DNA of 64,000 nt from CAYOWQ01 sp964407695. GTDB lineage: Bacteria; Planctomycetota; Phycisphaerae; Phycisphaerales; SM1A02. Every line of letters begins with the position of its first letter. The stretch's first letter is position 1. Below the pieces are notes generated by a model that was not told the origin of the DNA, did not search any database, and saw nothing but the letters and a program-made list of their open reading frames with translations. Location: contig CAYOWQ010000014.1 of assembly GCA_964407695.1 (NCBI GenBank), forward strand, positions 1 through 64,000. The letters are read 5' to 3'. The position numbers and the translations under genes are program-made. Positions 9,003 to 16,334 of the stretch are shown here, piece after piece.

Positions 9003-9991
9003 GTTGTCGACCTCGCCGCGGCAGGTGACGTCCTCGTGGGGGCGTCGTCGGTGTGATACAGGCGCGGCATGCCGGCGGCCTCGCGGCGTTCATCTTCAGA
9101 GTGCTCGATCTGGCGGCGGGCAAGCACCACTGCACCAAACATGGCCATCAGCAGAATCACACCCGCCAACTCAAGGCTCACCGGAAACCGGCCAACCAGC
9201 GCTGAGCCGACCAGATCGGTATTCGATGGAAGGCTGTCGGGGCCGAGTGTGACGATCGTCGTGGAGCCATCCTTGAGCCGAACCTGAACATCGGCGACCG
9301 AACCGTGAACGGAAAGCGTGCCGCCTTCCTGATGGATGACGCTCTCGAAACGCGGCTCAACGGCACGAATCGCCTCGTCCAACTTCCGGGGTAGCCGCTC
9401 CAACGTGTCCCATTGGGAGGCGGCGGCCGTCGCCGAAGGCGGGGCCAGGAAATCCAACTGCGACTTGGGCCCGAACATTGACGAGGAAAGGATCGCCAGC
9501 ATCAGGAAGCCTGCAAACACAGCCCCGGCGGGTTCACGAGGGATGCGGTCGTAGTCGGCAATGAACTCGACATCGGAGTTCTCCGCCGCCTGCTGGGCCA
9601 GCATCAGCACGAACATGTATGTAATAAGGATGGCCCCGGCATAGACGATCACCAATGCGAAGGCCATGAACTCGGCCTGCATGAGCAGGAACAGTCCGGC
9701 CGAAGCCACGACAACCAAGACAAAATAGAGCGCTGCGTAGACCGGTTTGGGGTGGCTGATCATGCGGCCGGCCCCGCAGACCGCGATCAGGCCGAAGACC
9801 ACGAGATACCCGAACGATTCACCGGGATTGGGCGACCCATAGGCGGTGATGATCGAGGCGACGATGGCCGCGAGGCCGCCAAGACCCAACAGCATGCCAA
9901 GCACTCGGATCGCGTGTGTTCCCGGCCGAATGACCAGATACAAGCCGATCGCGCTGATGATGCTGGCGATGTAAAGACTCGAGGCGGCCAT
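8999..9991 (-). CDS. nuoJ: NADH-quinone oxidoreductase subunit J, enlarged
   Basis: Membrane-arm subunit of complex I and first gene of nuoJKLMN. The NuoJ core is recognisable (HPKPVYAALYFVLVVVASAGLF followed by LLMQAEFMAFALVIVYAGAILITYMFVLMLAQ), and the conserved tyrosine in VYAGAI is kept. At 330 residues it is almost twice the usual length of about 170-190. The extra sequence is an N-terminal region with two or three additional hydrophobic segments (residues 1-65) and a soluble insertion of about 100 residues (about 180-280) between the penultimate and last helices. There is also a charged tail. The open frame is continuous, so this is not a frameshift fusion with another nuo gene that I can recognise. 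Confidence 0.88.
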   Translation of the reverse strand: MAASSLYIASIISAIGLYLVIRPGTHAIRVLGMLLGLGGLAAIVASIITAYGSPNPGESFGYLVVFGLIAVCGAGRMISHPKPVYAALYFVLVVVASAGLFLLMQAEFMAFALVIVYAGAILITYMFVLMLAQQAAENSDVEFIADYDRIPREPAGAVFAGFLMLAILSSSMFGPKSQLDFLAPPSATAAASQWDTLERLPRKLDEAIRAVEPRFESVIHQEGGTLSVHGSVADVQVRLKDGSTTIVTLGPDSLPSNTDLVGSALVGRFPVSLELAGVILLMAMFGAVVLARRQIEHSEDERREAAGMPRLYHTDDAPTRTSPAAARSTT

Positions 9992-10173
9992 CCACCGATT
10001 TCCACAGCAAGTCGCCGCCTCGGCGTCCTCTCACCGGTCGCGGCGTCGCTGAAGCGAGGAAGATAGGGTCCCAACTCTCTTTTCGCAAGGTGTCCGCCGC
10101 TGTGGCGGTCATCCACAATGGAATGTGGTTGATTGGGCTGGTGGAACAACTCCGTGGGGGAGAGAATGGCACC

Positions 10174-10896
10174 GTGCCCGATCGACAGATCGAAATCCTC
10201 CATGCCGATGCGTATCAGGCAACGGTGCTCAAACCCGCGGGGCTGTCGACCGAACGGCCGGGCGGGGGCGAGAGCGTCATTTCAGAGCTTCGGGCTTCTC
10301 TGGGACGCGAGGATGTGCAGCTTCCGCACCGGCTGGATCGCCCGGCGTGTGGAATCGTGCTCGCAGCGCTGGGAACCGATTCCGTTGCCTTCCACAATCG
10401 AATGGCCGCCGAAAAGCGCTGGCTCAAGATCTACCTTGCTGCCTTGCCATGGCCTGGCCGGCCGCTGCAACTGATTGGCCGACACCATCTTTATCTCCGG
10501 CGACGGGGCAAGCGGGCCGACGTGGTGCGCTCCGGAGGCCAGCCGGCATCCCTCGACGTGATCGATGTGCGACCATCGCCGACGGATCAACGTGTCGGCC
10601 ATGCCCTGATCCGGCTCCACACCGGGCGATACCACCAGATTCGGGCTACCTTGGCCCACATCGGAGCACCGCTCTGCGGCGATGAGCTCTATGGCGGCGC
10701 TTCCGGCGACTTCTTTCTCGAGCACGCGATCCTCGGCTTCCCCGCCTGTCCTGATGAGTCGTGGCGGGTGGCCTTTGACGCCTCCGGTTCGCTTCGGCCC
10801 GCGATCGCACCAGAACTTGCCGCTCAGCTCGCCAAGATCGCCCGCTGGAGCGAAGCCGACGCGGTGAGACACGCCGCGAATTCCGCCTCTCATTGA
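10174..10896 (+). CDS. RluA-family RNA pseudouridine synthase
   Basis: Probably isomerises a uridine in rRNA or tRNA to pseudouridine. I chose GTG 10174 because GGGGGAGAG lies 9 bases upstream; it gives 240 residues, beginning just before the conserved start of the catalytic domain (ILHADAYQATVLKPAGLST). The catalytic motif is LPHRLDRPACGIVLAA, where the Asp in HRLD is the nucleophile and the family has HRLDxxTSG. The C-terminal motif GRYHQIRATLAHIGAPLCGDELYGG is also typical. No S4 domain is present. It is shorter than RluC or RluD and the exact target base cannot be told. Confidence 0.85.
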   Translation: MPDRQIEILHADAYQATVLKPAGLSTERPGGGESVISELRASLGREDVQLPHRLDRPACGIVLAALGTDSVAFHNRMAAEKRWLKIYLAALPWPGRPLQLIGRHHLYLRRRGKRADVVRSGGQPASLDVIDVRPSPTDQRVGHALIRLHTGRYHQIRATLAHIGAPLCGDELYGGASGDFFLEHAILGFPACPDESWRVAFDASGSLRPAIAPELAAQLAKIARWSEADAVRHAANSASH

Positions 10897-10927
10897 CTTT
10901 TCCCACCGGCGCGGATTCACTGCACGC

Positions 10928-11815
10928 GTGTCCGAGGCTCCTCATGCCAAATCCACCGCCAGGCCAAGCGTCATCCTGCTCGCGGGCCACGCGCGACCCG
11001 AGGTCGCCGGCATCCTGAAAGAGGTTCGTCGCGTGGTGTCATCGCATGCGATGCTGGCGGGCGAGCTGGAGGCTGATGGTTCCCCGTTGCCCGACGATCT
11101 GAACCCCGACCTGGCGCTGGTGCTCGGCGGCGATGGAACGCTGCTCGGCCAGGCCCGGCGGCTTATCGACCACGACATTCCGCTGGTCGGCGTCAACCTC
11201 GGCCGGCTGGGCTTTCTCGCCGCGTTCGACTGGCCCGCGCTGAAGCGCCAGCTCCCCATCGTGCTCGGCGGCCAAGCGCCGATGGTTCGCCGCATGGTTC
11301 TCGCCGCCACGGTGCTCGACGGTGGGGGAGCGGTGGTGCACCAGGCGGTGGCGCTCAACGACGCCGTTGTGGCTGCGGGTCCGCCGTTTCGCATGATCGA
11401 ACTTCACATGTCGATCGACGGCGAACCGGGACCATCGCTGACCGGCGACGGCGTCATCGTGTCCACTCCCATCGGCTCCACCGCCTACAACGTCTCGGCG
11501 GGCGGGCCGATCGTTCATCCTGCGGTGGAGGCGATCGCCATTACCCCCAACGCCCCGCACTCGTTGGCGTTTCGTCCCATCGTGGTCTCCTCCGACAGCC
11601 GAATTGAGATCTCCATCATCCGGGCCAACGCGGGCACCTCGCTGGTGCTCGACGGGCAGGTCAGCTTCCCGCTCGTGAGCGGCCACCGGCTGATCATCGC
11701 CCGCGACATGCGAACCGTGCGCTTCGTCCTCAACCCCGAGACGACCTACTGGCAGACGCTGCTGGACAAGATGCGCTGGGCAGCCCCGCCCACCTATCGC
11801 GACCGAGGCGCTTGA
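10928..11815 (+). CDS. nadK: NAD kinase
   Basis: Phosphorylates NAD to NADP using ATP or polyphosphate. 295 residues from a GTG start at 10928, matching the family length. The diagnostic motifs are LGGDGTLLGQARRL (GGDGT, with the catalytic Asp), the NDAVV segment after the beta-sheet crossover, and the glycine-rich NAD-binding stretch TGDGVIVSTPIGSTAYNVSA followed by GGPIVHP. No clear ribosome-binding site is visible upstream. It is the middle gene of three on the plus strand (pseudouridine synthase, nadK, oxidoreductase). Confidence 0.95.
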   Translation: MSEAPHAKSTARPSVILLAGHARPEVAGILKEVRRVVSSHAMLAGELEADGSPLPDDLNPDLALVLGGDGTLLGQARRLIDHDIPLVGVNLGRLGFLAAFDWPALKRQLPIVLGGQAPMVRRMVLAATVLDGGGAVVHQAVALNDAVVAAGPPFRMIELHMSIDGEPGPSLTGDGVIVSTPIGSTAYNVSAGGPIVHPAVEAIAITPNAPHSLAFRPIVVSSDSRIEISIIRANAGTSLVLDGQVSFPLVSGHRLIIARDMRTVRFVLNPETTYWQTLLDKMRWAAPPTYRDRGA

Positions 11816-11849
11816 GTCGGTTTCCCTCAGTCCTTTTCCGGAGCTTCGC

Positions 11850-13157
11850 GTGACTCGAACCCGCAACGTGCTCATCCTCGGCGCTGGCATGGTGGGCGGC
11901 GTGATGGCGCTCGACCTGGTGCGGGATCGATCGCTCAAGGTCACCATCGCCGACGTCGCCGAAGCGCCGCTGCAACGGCTTCGCGAACGATCCAAGAATC
12001 GAATCAAGGTCATCAGCGCCGATCTCTCCAGCGCCAACGAACTCGCCAAGCTCTCCGCCGAGGCCGACATCGTGCTCGGCGCGCTTCCCTCGCACCTGGG
12101 CTTTGCAGCGCTCAAGACGCTGCTGGAGCGCGGAACAAACGTCGTAGACATCTCGTTCATGTCGGAAGATGCCACCAGCCTCAACACCCTCGCCAAGCGG
12201 AAGCGCTGTCTGGCCGTGGTGGATATGGGCGTCGCTCCCGGCCTTTCCAATCTCATGGCGGGCATGGCGGCCGATGCGCTCTCGCCGTGCCGATCGATCG
12301 ACATCATGGTGGGCGGCCTGCCGCAGGTGCGCATCGGCCCCTTCGACTACAAGGCGGCGTTCAGCCCCGCCGATGTGATCGAGGAATACACCCGGCCCGC
12401 GCGGCAGGTTGAGAACAGCGGCATCGTCATCCGCGAAGCACTCTCCGAGATCGACCCGGTGATCCTTCCGGGCGTGGGCAGCGTGGAAGCCTTCAACACC
12501 GACGGCCTGCGCAGCCTCGCCACCACGCTCAAGGTCCCTTGGATGCGCGAGCGCACGCTGCGCTGGCCGGGACACGCCGACCTCATGCGGGCATTCAAGG
12601 ATGCCGGCTTCTTCAGCACCGATCCCATCCGCGTGAAGACCACCGCGGGCGAATGGGCCGAGATCGCGCCCCGGGAACTCACGCAGCACTTGATCTTCCC
12701 GCACTGGCAGTACCAGCCCGGCGAAAAGGACCTCACGGTGATGCGCGTGGAAGCTCGCGGCCAGATCGGGGGCCAGATCGGGGGCCAAATCGGCGGCAGC
12801 ATCAAAGGACCCTTGGGCAAGAAGCCATCACGTTCCGGCAAGCGAACCAACAATCGAACCAGCGCAGCGAACTCAATCGACGCCACCCTGCGCTGGGACC
12901 TCCTCGACCACTTCGATGAATCGACCGGCCAGACCAGCATGTCGCGCACCACGGCGTTCCCCGCCACCATCGTGGCCCGGCTCATCCTCGCGGGAAAGAT
13001 CCGCACCACCGGCGTGCTGCCGCCCGAAGCGCTGGCGGCGATGAAGGGCATCCCCGAGCTGATCTTCAAGGGCCTCGCCCAGCGCGGGGTGTCGGTGAGC
13101 ATGACGGTTGAGAGGGAGAGACTAAGAGAGGGAGAGACTAAGAGAGGGAGAGACTAA
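11850..13157 (+). CDS. Saccharopine dehydrogenase-like NAD(P)-dependent oxidoreductase
   Basis: A 435-residue protein from a GTG start at 11850. It opens with a Rossmann dinucleotide site (VLILGAGMVGGVMALDLV), and has the family's core turn VVDMGVAPGLSNLMAGMAAD, as in saccharopine reductases and lysine 6-dehydrogenases. It probably acts on an amino acid imine, but the substrate is unknown. Two oddities are visible. A 12-bp repeat at 12759-12794 encodes the GQIGGQIGGQIGG stretch inside the substrate domain. The last 15 or so residues (ERERLREGETKRGRD) and the stop codon are encoded by an octamer microsatellite starting at about 13111, so the natural C-terminus may have been replaced or lengthened. 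Confidence 0.82.
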   Translation: MTRTRNVLILGAGMVGGVMALDLVRDRSLKVTIADVAEAPLQRLRERSKNRIKVISADLSSANELAKLSAEADIVLGALPSHLGFAALKTLLERGTNVVDISFMSEDATSLNTLAKRKRCLAVVDMGVAPGLSNLMAGMAADALSPCRSIDIMVGGLPQVRIGPFDYKAAFSPADVIEEYTRPARQVENSGIVIREALSEIDPVILPGVGSVEAFNTDGLRSLATTLKVPWMRERTLRWPGHADLMRAFKDAGFFSTDPIRVKTTAGEWAEIAPRELTQHLIFPHWQYQPGEKDLTVMRVEARGQIGGQIGGQIGGSIKGPLGKKPSRSGKRTNNRTSAANSIDATLRWDLLDHFDESTGQTSMSRTTAFPATIVARLILAGKIRTTGVLPPEALAAMKGIPELIFKGLAQRGVSVSMTVERERLREGETKRGRD

Positions 13158-13247
13158 GAGACTGAGAGACTGAGAGACTGAGTGGGGTCAGGCCCGGATC
13201 AATACCCCATCACTTCGTCTCTCAGTCTCTTTGTCTCTCAGTCTCTT
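13111..13247. repeat. Octamer (GAGACTGA)n microsatellite with inverted copy
   Basis: From 13111 to 13180 the plus strand is an 8/16-bp period array of GAGAGACTAAGAGAGG and GAGACTGA units. After a 30-base spacer, 13211-13247 carries the opposite orientation (CTCTCAGTCTCTTTGT type). The spacer itself has a TGGGGT/ACCCCA stem (13181-13208). The whole could fold as a long hairpin. The left arm supplies the 3' end and stop codon of the oxidoreductase gene. Similar arrays occur at 13733 and 16258. Confidence 0.85.
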
Positions 13248-13254
13248 TCCCCCC

Positions 13255-13716
13255 CTACATCGGCCGCACCGCGCGCATGTCGTGCTTGGCCTCCAGCACG
13301 CTGCGCAGGTTGCAGAGATACCACCGCCAGCTCTCCGCCTCCTCCGCCATGGCGATCAGGGTTTCCGTGTCGGTCTTGAACGGCCCCTGGCGCAGGATCA
13401 CCTTCGCTCCCTCTTCCACCATCGGCGTCACCGTGAAATACACCGGCGCGTGCACATCGCTCGGCCCCGCGTACCAGTCCCACACGATCCGCCCGCCCGG
13501 GTCGTAATCCAGGATGGCGATGGTGGAGGTCTTCTCAAACTCCGCATCCCACGCCAGCACCAGTTCGCCGCCCGGCTTCAGATCCATCCTCGCCCCCACG
13601 GGAAACCACCGCGTCAATCCCCCCGCGGTGGTGAAGCACTCAAACACATCCTCGTGCGACACCGCGATCGTCTCCTTCAACGTCACCCACGCGCCGTCAT
13701 CTTCTTCTCGAACCAT
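13255..13716 (-). CDS. SRPBCC-domain protein (AHSA1-like)
   Basis: A 153-residue protein. It has the helix-grip fold pattern of the START/Bet v1 superfamily, activator-of-Hsp90-like branch: VTLKETIAVSHEDVFECFTT, then GGLTRWFPVGARMDLKPGGE and FTVTPMVEEGAKVILRQGPF, and a long C-terminal helix (WRWYLCNLRSVLEAKHD). Such proteins bind hydrophobic ligands or act in polyketide or stress pathways, but the ligand cannot be read from sequence. I start at ATG 13716. The frame stays open upstream through repeats and the scaffold gap, but that extension is low-complexity and not coding in my view. Octamer repeats flank both ends. Confidence 0.8.
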   Translation of the reverse strand: MVREEDDGAWVTLKETIAVSHEDVFECFTTAGGLTRWFPVGARMDLKPGGELVLAWDAEFEKTSTIAILDYDPGGRIVWDWYAGPSDVHAPVYFTVTPMVEEGAKVILRQGPFKTDTETLIAMAEEAESWRWYLCNLRSVLEAKHDMRAVRPM

Positions 13717-13732
13717 GGGGGAAGTGTAGCGG

Positions 13733-13830
13733 GGAGAGGAGAGACTGAGAGACGAAGAGACTGAGAGACGAAGAGACTGAGAGACAGAGTGGGGGTCCGG
13801 GGGGCCGGGGGGCCGGGGGTCGGGGGGTCC
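13733..13830. repeat. Octamer (GAGACTGA)n microsatellite plus G-rich tract
   Basis: Bases 13733-13790 are a purine array of GAGACTGAGAGAC and GACGAAGA units, followed directly by GAGTGGGGGTCC and a run of GGGGGGCC units to about 13830. The order, array then GAGTGGGG(G)TC, is the same as at 13166-13190 and, inverted, at 16240-16290. The G-runs could form a quadruplex. Confidence 0.8.
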
Positions 13831-13904
13831 GGATAAGAACCGCCCGGGCTCGCGATGGATGCGCAAACCCTGCCGACTCACACCCACGAGAGGACAGCCC
13901 AACC

Positions 13905-14320
13905 GTGATAAAGATCGGCGCAGCCATGACAAAGATTGGCGCAGCCATGAGAAAGATCGGCGCAGCCATGAGAAAGATCGGCGCAGCCATGAGAAAGATC
14001 GGCGCAGCCATGANNNNNNNNNNNNNNNNNNNNNNNNNNNNNNNNNNNNNNNNNNNNNNNNNNNNNNNNNNNNNNNNNNNNNNNNNNNNNNNNNNNNNNN
14101 NNNNNNNNNNNNNGGCGCAGCCATGAGAAAGATCGGCGCAGCCATGAGAAAGATCGGCGCAGCCATGAAGCTGGACGACTCAGCCATGAGAAAGATCGGC
14201 GCAGCCATGACAAAGATCAGCGCAGCCATGAGAAAGATCGGCGCAGCCATGAGAAAGATCGGCGCAGCCATGAGAAAGATTGGCGCAGCCATGAGAAAGA
14301 TCGGCGCAGCCATGACAAAG
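13905..14320. repeat. 21-bp minisatellite, at least 14 units, interrupted by the scaffold gap
   Basis: Five full 21-bp units run from 13905 to 14009 and nine from 14123 to 14311, with part units at the gap edges and the end. In one plus-strand frame each unit reads MRKIGAA. Even the most divergent unit (14165-14185, MKLDDSA) keeps the 21-base length, so the frame is preserved. A GTG at 13905 has GAGAGGA 10 bases before it, and the frame after the gap stays open to 14578, so a heptapeptide-repeat protein is possible. The opposite strand is also open (FLMAAPI), so coding is unproven. Confidence 0.9.
14014..14113. other. Scaffold gap, exactly 100 N
   Basis: One hundred consecutive N bases inside the 21-bp minisatellite. 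A round 100 is the usual placeholder for a gap of unknown size, and the array on both sides explains why assembly failed here. Confidence 0.98.
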
Positions 14321-14487
14321 AATCGTTCCCACCGGGTCGATGTTCGGGTTATCAGGTCCGGATCCGGATTATCCGGAAACGCCGCTGTTTCAGGAGGAAA
14401 GGAACGTCAGATAACCGACTCTCACCTCCGGGCAACGTCATTCCAGCACCTATCGGACATTTCTGATGCAGCCACCGCGGAGACCAT

Positions 14488-14546
14488 CAAGGTAGGCGGT
14501 GCCCAGGCTACGCGCTGCGGAGCCGAAGTGCATGACCTACGTCGCT
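14488..14546 (+). repeat. Interspersed repeat, left copy of an inverted pair
   Basis: Bases 14488-14546 match the reverse complement of 15083-15143 at about 85% of positions over some 56 bases. The shared core is GGCGGTGCCCAG...CTACGCG...GAAGTGCATGAC(C/T)TACGTC. The two copies face each other around the small gene at 14570-14920. It ends in a short palindrome, ATGAC-nTAC-GTC, that could form a hairpin. Confidence 0.75.
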
Positions 14547-14569
14547 TACCAAATGATACATTTGGAACG

Positions 14570-14920
14570 TCATCTTGAGACAGCAGCCAATGCCTGCGCT
14601 GCCCGATCTTGGATACGACGCCACCGTTGATCGACGATAATTTGATCCATTCGCGCATCTTTCGGCGGAGTATATTCGCTCAGTGCACGCTCGAGATTTA
14701 GCAACGAATTCCGAGCAATACTCGTCAGCCCCAATGTCTGCGAATAATCGTCCATGAATCCTAGAGGATTGACGTTATCCAGGAACAGGTTGACAGTTTC
14801 GTCCCAAGATCCGACCTCGGGCCCTTCGGCCCGTACCCAAACCCGTTCCTGGTATTCAGGATCCGACAGTTGTCGAAGAAGTTCGACGGTTAACGCAATC
14901 CAATCCTCTCGTGCAATCAC
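14570..14920 (-). CDS. Small hypothetical protein, SCO4402-like
   Basis: A 116-residue soluble protein beginning MIAREDWIALTVELLRQLSD. The pattern PEYQERVWVRAEGPEVGSWDETVN, then a hydrophobic segment with two acidic residues (LFLDNV), LLNLERALSEY and a C-terminal DQRWRRIQDRAAQALAAV resembles the SCO4402 family of small proteins of unknown function. That is a resemblance recalled by pattern, not a search. It is AT-richer than its neighbours and sits between facing copies of an interspersed repeat, which suggests recent arrival. No ribosome-binding site stands out. Confidence 0.6.
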   Translation of the reverse strand: MIAREDWIALTVELLRQLSDPEYQERVWVRAEGPEVGSWDETVNLFLDNVNPLGFMDDYSQTLGLTSIARNSLLNLERALSEYTPPKDARMDQIIVDQRWRRIQDRAAQALAAVSR

Positions 14921-15047
14921 GAGCCGCCTCCTGGGCCAATCATATCAAGCCACTCCGAAGCTGGAATGTCGGCACCCGATCAAATTGGGTCAACATAATT
15001 GCCATGTGCATCGGCTGCACGCCCGTCGTGCATTCGTTTGATATAAG

Positions 15048-15141
15048 TGACGTAGGTCATGCACTTTAGTCCCGTCCCGCGTAATGACGTAAGTCATGCA
15101 CTTCAGTCCCGCCCCGCGTAGGCTGGGCACCGCCCACCTTT
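15048..15141 (-). repeat. Interspersed repeat, right copy, with a 37-bp tandem
   Basis: Bases 15048-15083 and 15085-15120 are two copies of a 36-base unit at a 37-base period (TGACGTA(G/A)GTCATGCACTT, then AGTCCCG.CCCGCGTA). The second copy continues into GGCTGGGCACCGCCCACCTT. Read on the minus strand this is the same element as 14488-14546. Two near-identical units at one spacing do not make a CRISPR array. Confidence 0.8.
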
Positions 15142-15439
15142 TTCCGTCGCGAATCTCCGAAACCGTTCGTCATCTCATTCGCCTCGATCCTCGCGAGCGA
15201 AGCCTTCAATGCGGGGGTCGGCCATCGCAGCGGCAGCCCCATTGCACATGATACAACACAGAGGTGATAAATCGATGGATGTGGCTCCATTTCAGGCGTG
15301 AGCTGGTTGGCGTTGGGAGGGGGAGTGGGGGGGTTGGTTTCATCCCGCGCGAGAAGATGCAGATTTATTTCAATCGTCCTCAAGTCACCTCCCCACCGGG
15401 CCGATGCACCTCCTGTTCCCATTCACAGGAGGCTAAATC
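15142..15439. other. Intergenic stretch, nothing firm
   Basis: No credible gene. Reading on the minus strand from 15422 gives an open frame that ends in the repeat, and I treat it as spurious. The last 60 bases presumably hold the promoter for the fibronectin-like gene; only its ribosome-binding site, AGGAGG at 15426-15431, is clear. Confidence 0.5.
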
Positions 15440-16144
15440 ATGTCCAGCGTCGTTCCCAACACCATTCCAGCGCAGGTAGATTTCGTCGTCAATCACGCCG
15501 ATCAGTGGAGCGCATCGTTCGCCGCGATCGGATTGTCCAGCGCCCAGGCCTCCGCCTATAGCGCGCTGGCGACCGCGCTGAACAACGCCTACACCAGCCA
15601 GCGCGAGGCCAAGACCGCCTCGACCAACGCCACCCGCACCCTGCATGCGCAGCTGGAGCGGGCGCTGGAGATGACCGGCGAACTGGTGGCGGTGATCAAG
15701 GCGTATGCCGAGACGCAGGCGGACCCGACCGTCGTCTATAACACCGCCCAGATTCCTTCGCCCAAGACGCCCGCGCCCGTGCCCGCGCCCGGAGCGCCGA
15801 GCGAAATGAAGGCCACGGTGGACACGGTGGATGGGTCGGTCAAGGTGAGCTGGAAGTCGAACAACCCGCCGGGATCATCCAACGTCGTCTATCAGACCTG
15901 GCGCAAGCTGGCGACCGAGAGCGATTTCTCCCTCATGGCCACCGGCGGCGAGAAGCTGTTCATCGACAGCAGCATTCCGTTTGGCGCAGCCACGGTGCAG
16001 TATCGCGTCCGCGGCCTTCGCGGCCAGACCACCGGCGACTGGTCGGAGACCCTCGTGGTGCAGTTTGGAACGGGAACGGGCTCGGGTGTTGGGGTTCAGA
16101 GCATCACCGCCCAGTTCGTGCAGCCCGCGCTGAAGGCGGCGTGA
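15440..16144 (+). CDS. Fibronectin type III-like protein of unknown role
   Basis: A 234-residue protein with a good AGGAGG ribosome-binding site 8 bases before ATG 15440. Residues 1-100 are helical and alanine/threonine-rich (SAYSALATALNNAYTSQREA; AQLERALEMTGELVAVIKAYAET). A short proline linker (SPKTPAPVPAPGAPSE) leads to a fibronectin type III-like beta domain at about residues 115-205 (VKVSWKSNNPPGSSNVVYQTWRK... VQYRVRGLRG). There is no signal peptide. A hairpin terminator follows 36 bases after the stop, so it is a single-gene unit. Proteins of this design are frequent in planctomycetes; the role is unknown. Confidence 0.72.
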   Translation: MSSVVPNTIPAQVDFVVNHADQWSASFAAIGLSSAQASAYSALATALNNAYTSQREAKTASTNATRTLHAQLERALEMTGELVAVIKAYAETQADPTVVYNTAQIPSPKTPAPVPAPGAPSEMKATVDTVDGSVKVSWKSNNPPGSSNVVYQTWRKLATESDFSLMATGGEKLFIDSSIPFGAATVQYRVRGLRGQTTGDWSETLVVQFGTGTGSGVGVQSITAQFVQPALKAA

Positions 16145-16179
16145 GGAAACGTCCGGACCTTGAATTGATTGAACGTGTG

Positions 16180-16213
16180 GAGCCCGGCGAACTGCCGGGC
16201 TCCTTTCTCTTCA
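16180..16213 (+). terminator. Rho-independent terminator
   Basis: A 9-bp stem GAGCCCGGC/GCCGGGCTC with loop GAACT, followed by CTTTCTCTT, just after the fibronectin-like gene. Confidence 0.75.
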
Positions 16214-16257
16214 CGATCAGGCCTTTCGCAATCAGGGGCGGGGGCCGACCCCAACCC

Positions 16258-16318
16258 CCACTCAGTCTCTCAGTCTCTCAGTCTCTTAGTCTCTTAGTCT
16301 CTCTCCGTCTCTCCCCCC
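16258..16318. repeat. Octamer (TCTCAGTC)n microsatellite before the isocitrate dehydrogenase gene
   Basis: CTCAGTCT and CTTAGTCT units with 8-base period, preceded by GACCCCAACCCCCAC. It is the reverse orientation of the arrays at 13111 and 13733, with the same G-rich partner. It occupies the expected -35 region of the following gene, ending four bases before its -10-like box. Confidence 0.85.
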
Positions 16319-16321
16319 GTC

Positions 16322-16327
16322 TATCAT
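16322..16327 (+). promoter_or_regulatory. -10 box for a probably leaderless idh transcript
   Basis: TATCAT ends 7 bases before ATG 16335, so transcription starting at the normal distance would begin at the start codon. No ribosome-binding site or convincing -35 box is present; the -35 zone is octamer repeat. Confidence 0.5.
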
Positions 16328-16334
16328 CCGCCCC

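Noticed and set aside
11039..12788. Long minus-strand frames opposite nadK and the oxidoreductase
   Set aside because: Antisense shadows with His/Arg/Ala-rich composition and no domains.
13717..14313. N-terminal extension of the SRPBCC gene through repeats and Ns
   Set aside because: Low-complexity and crosses the gap; the domain begins naturally at ATG 13716.
15048..15141. Small CRISPR or direct-repeat promoter
   Set aside because: Only two units, one base apart; it belongs to the interspersed repeat.
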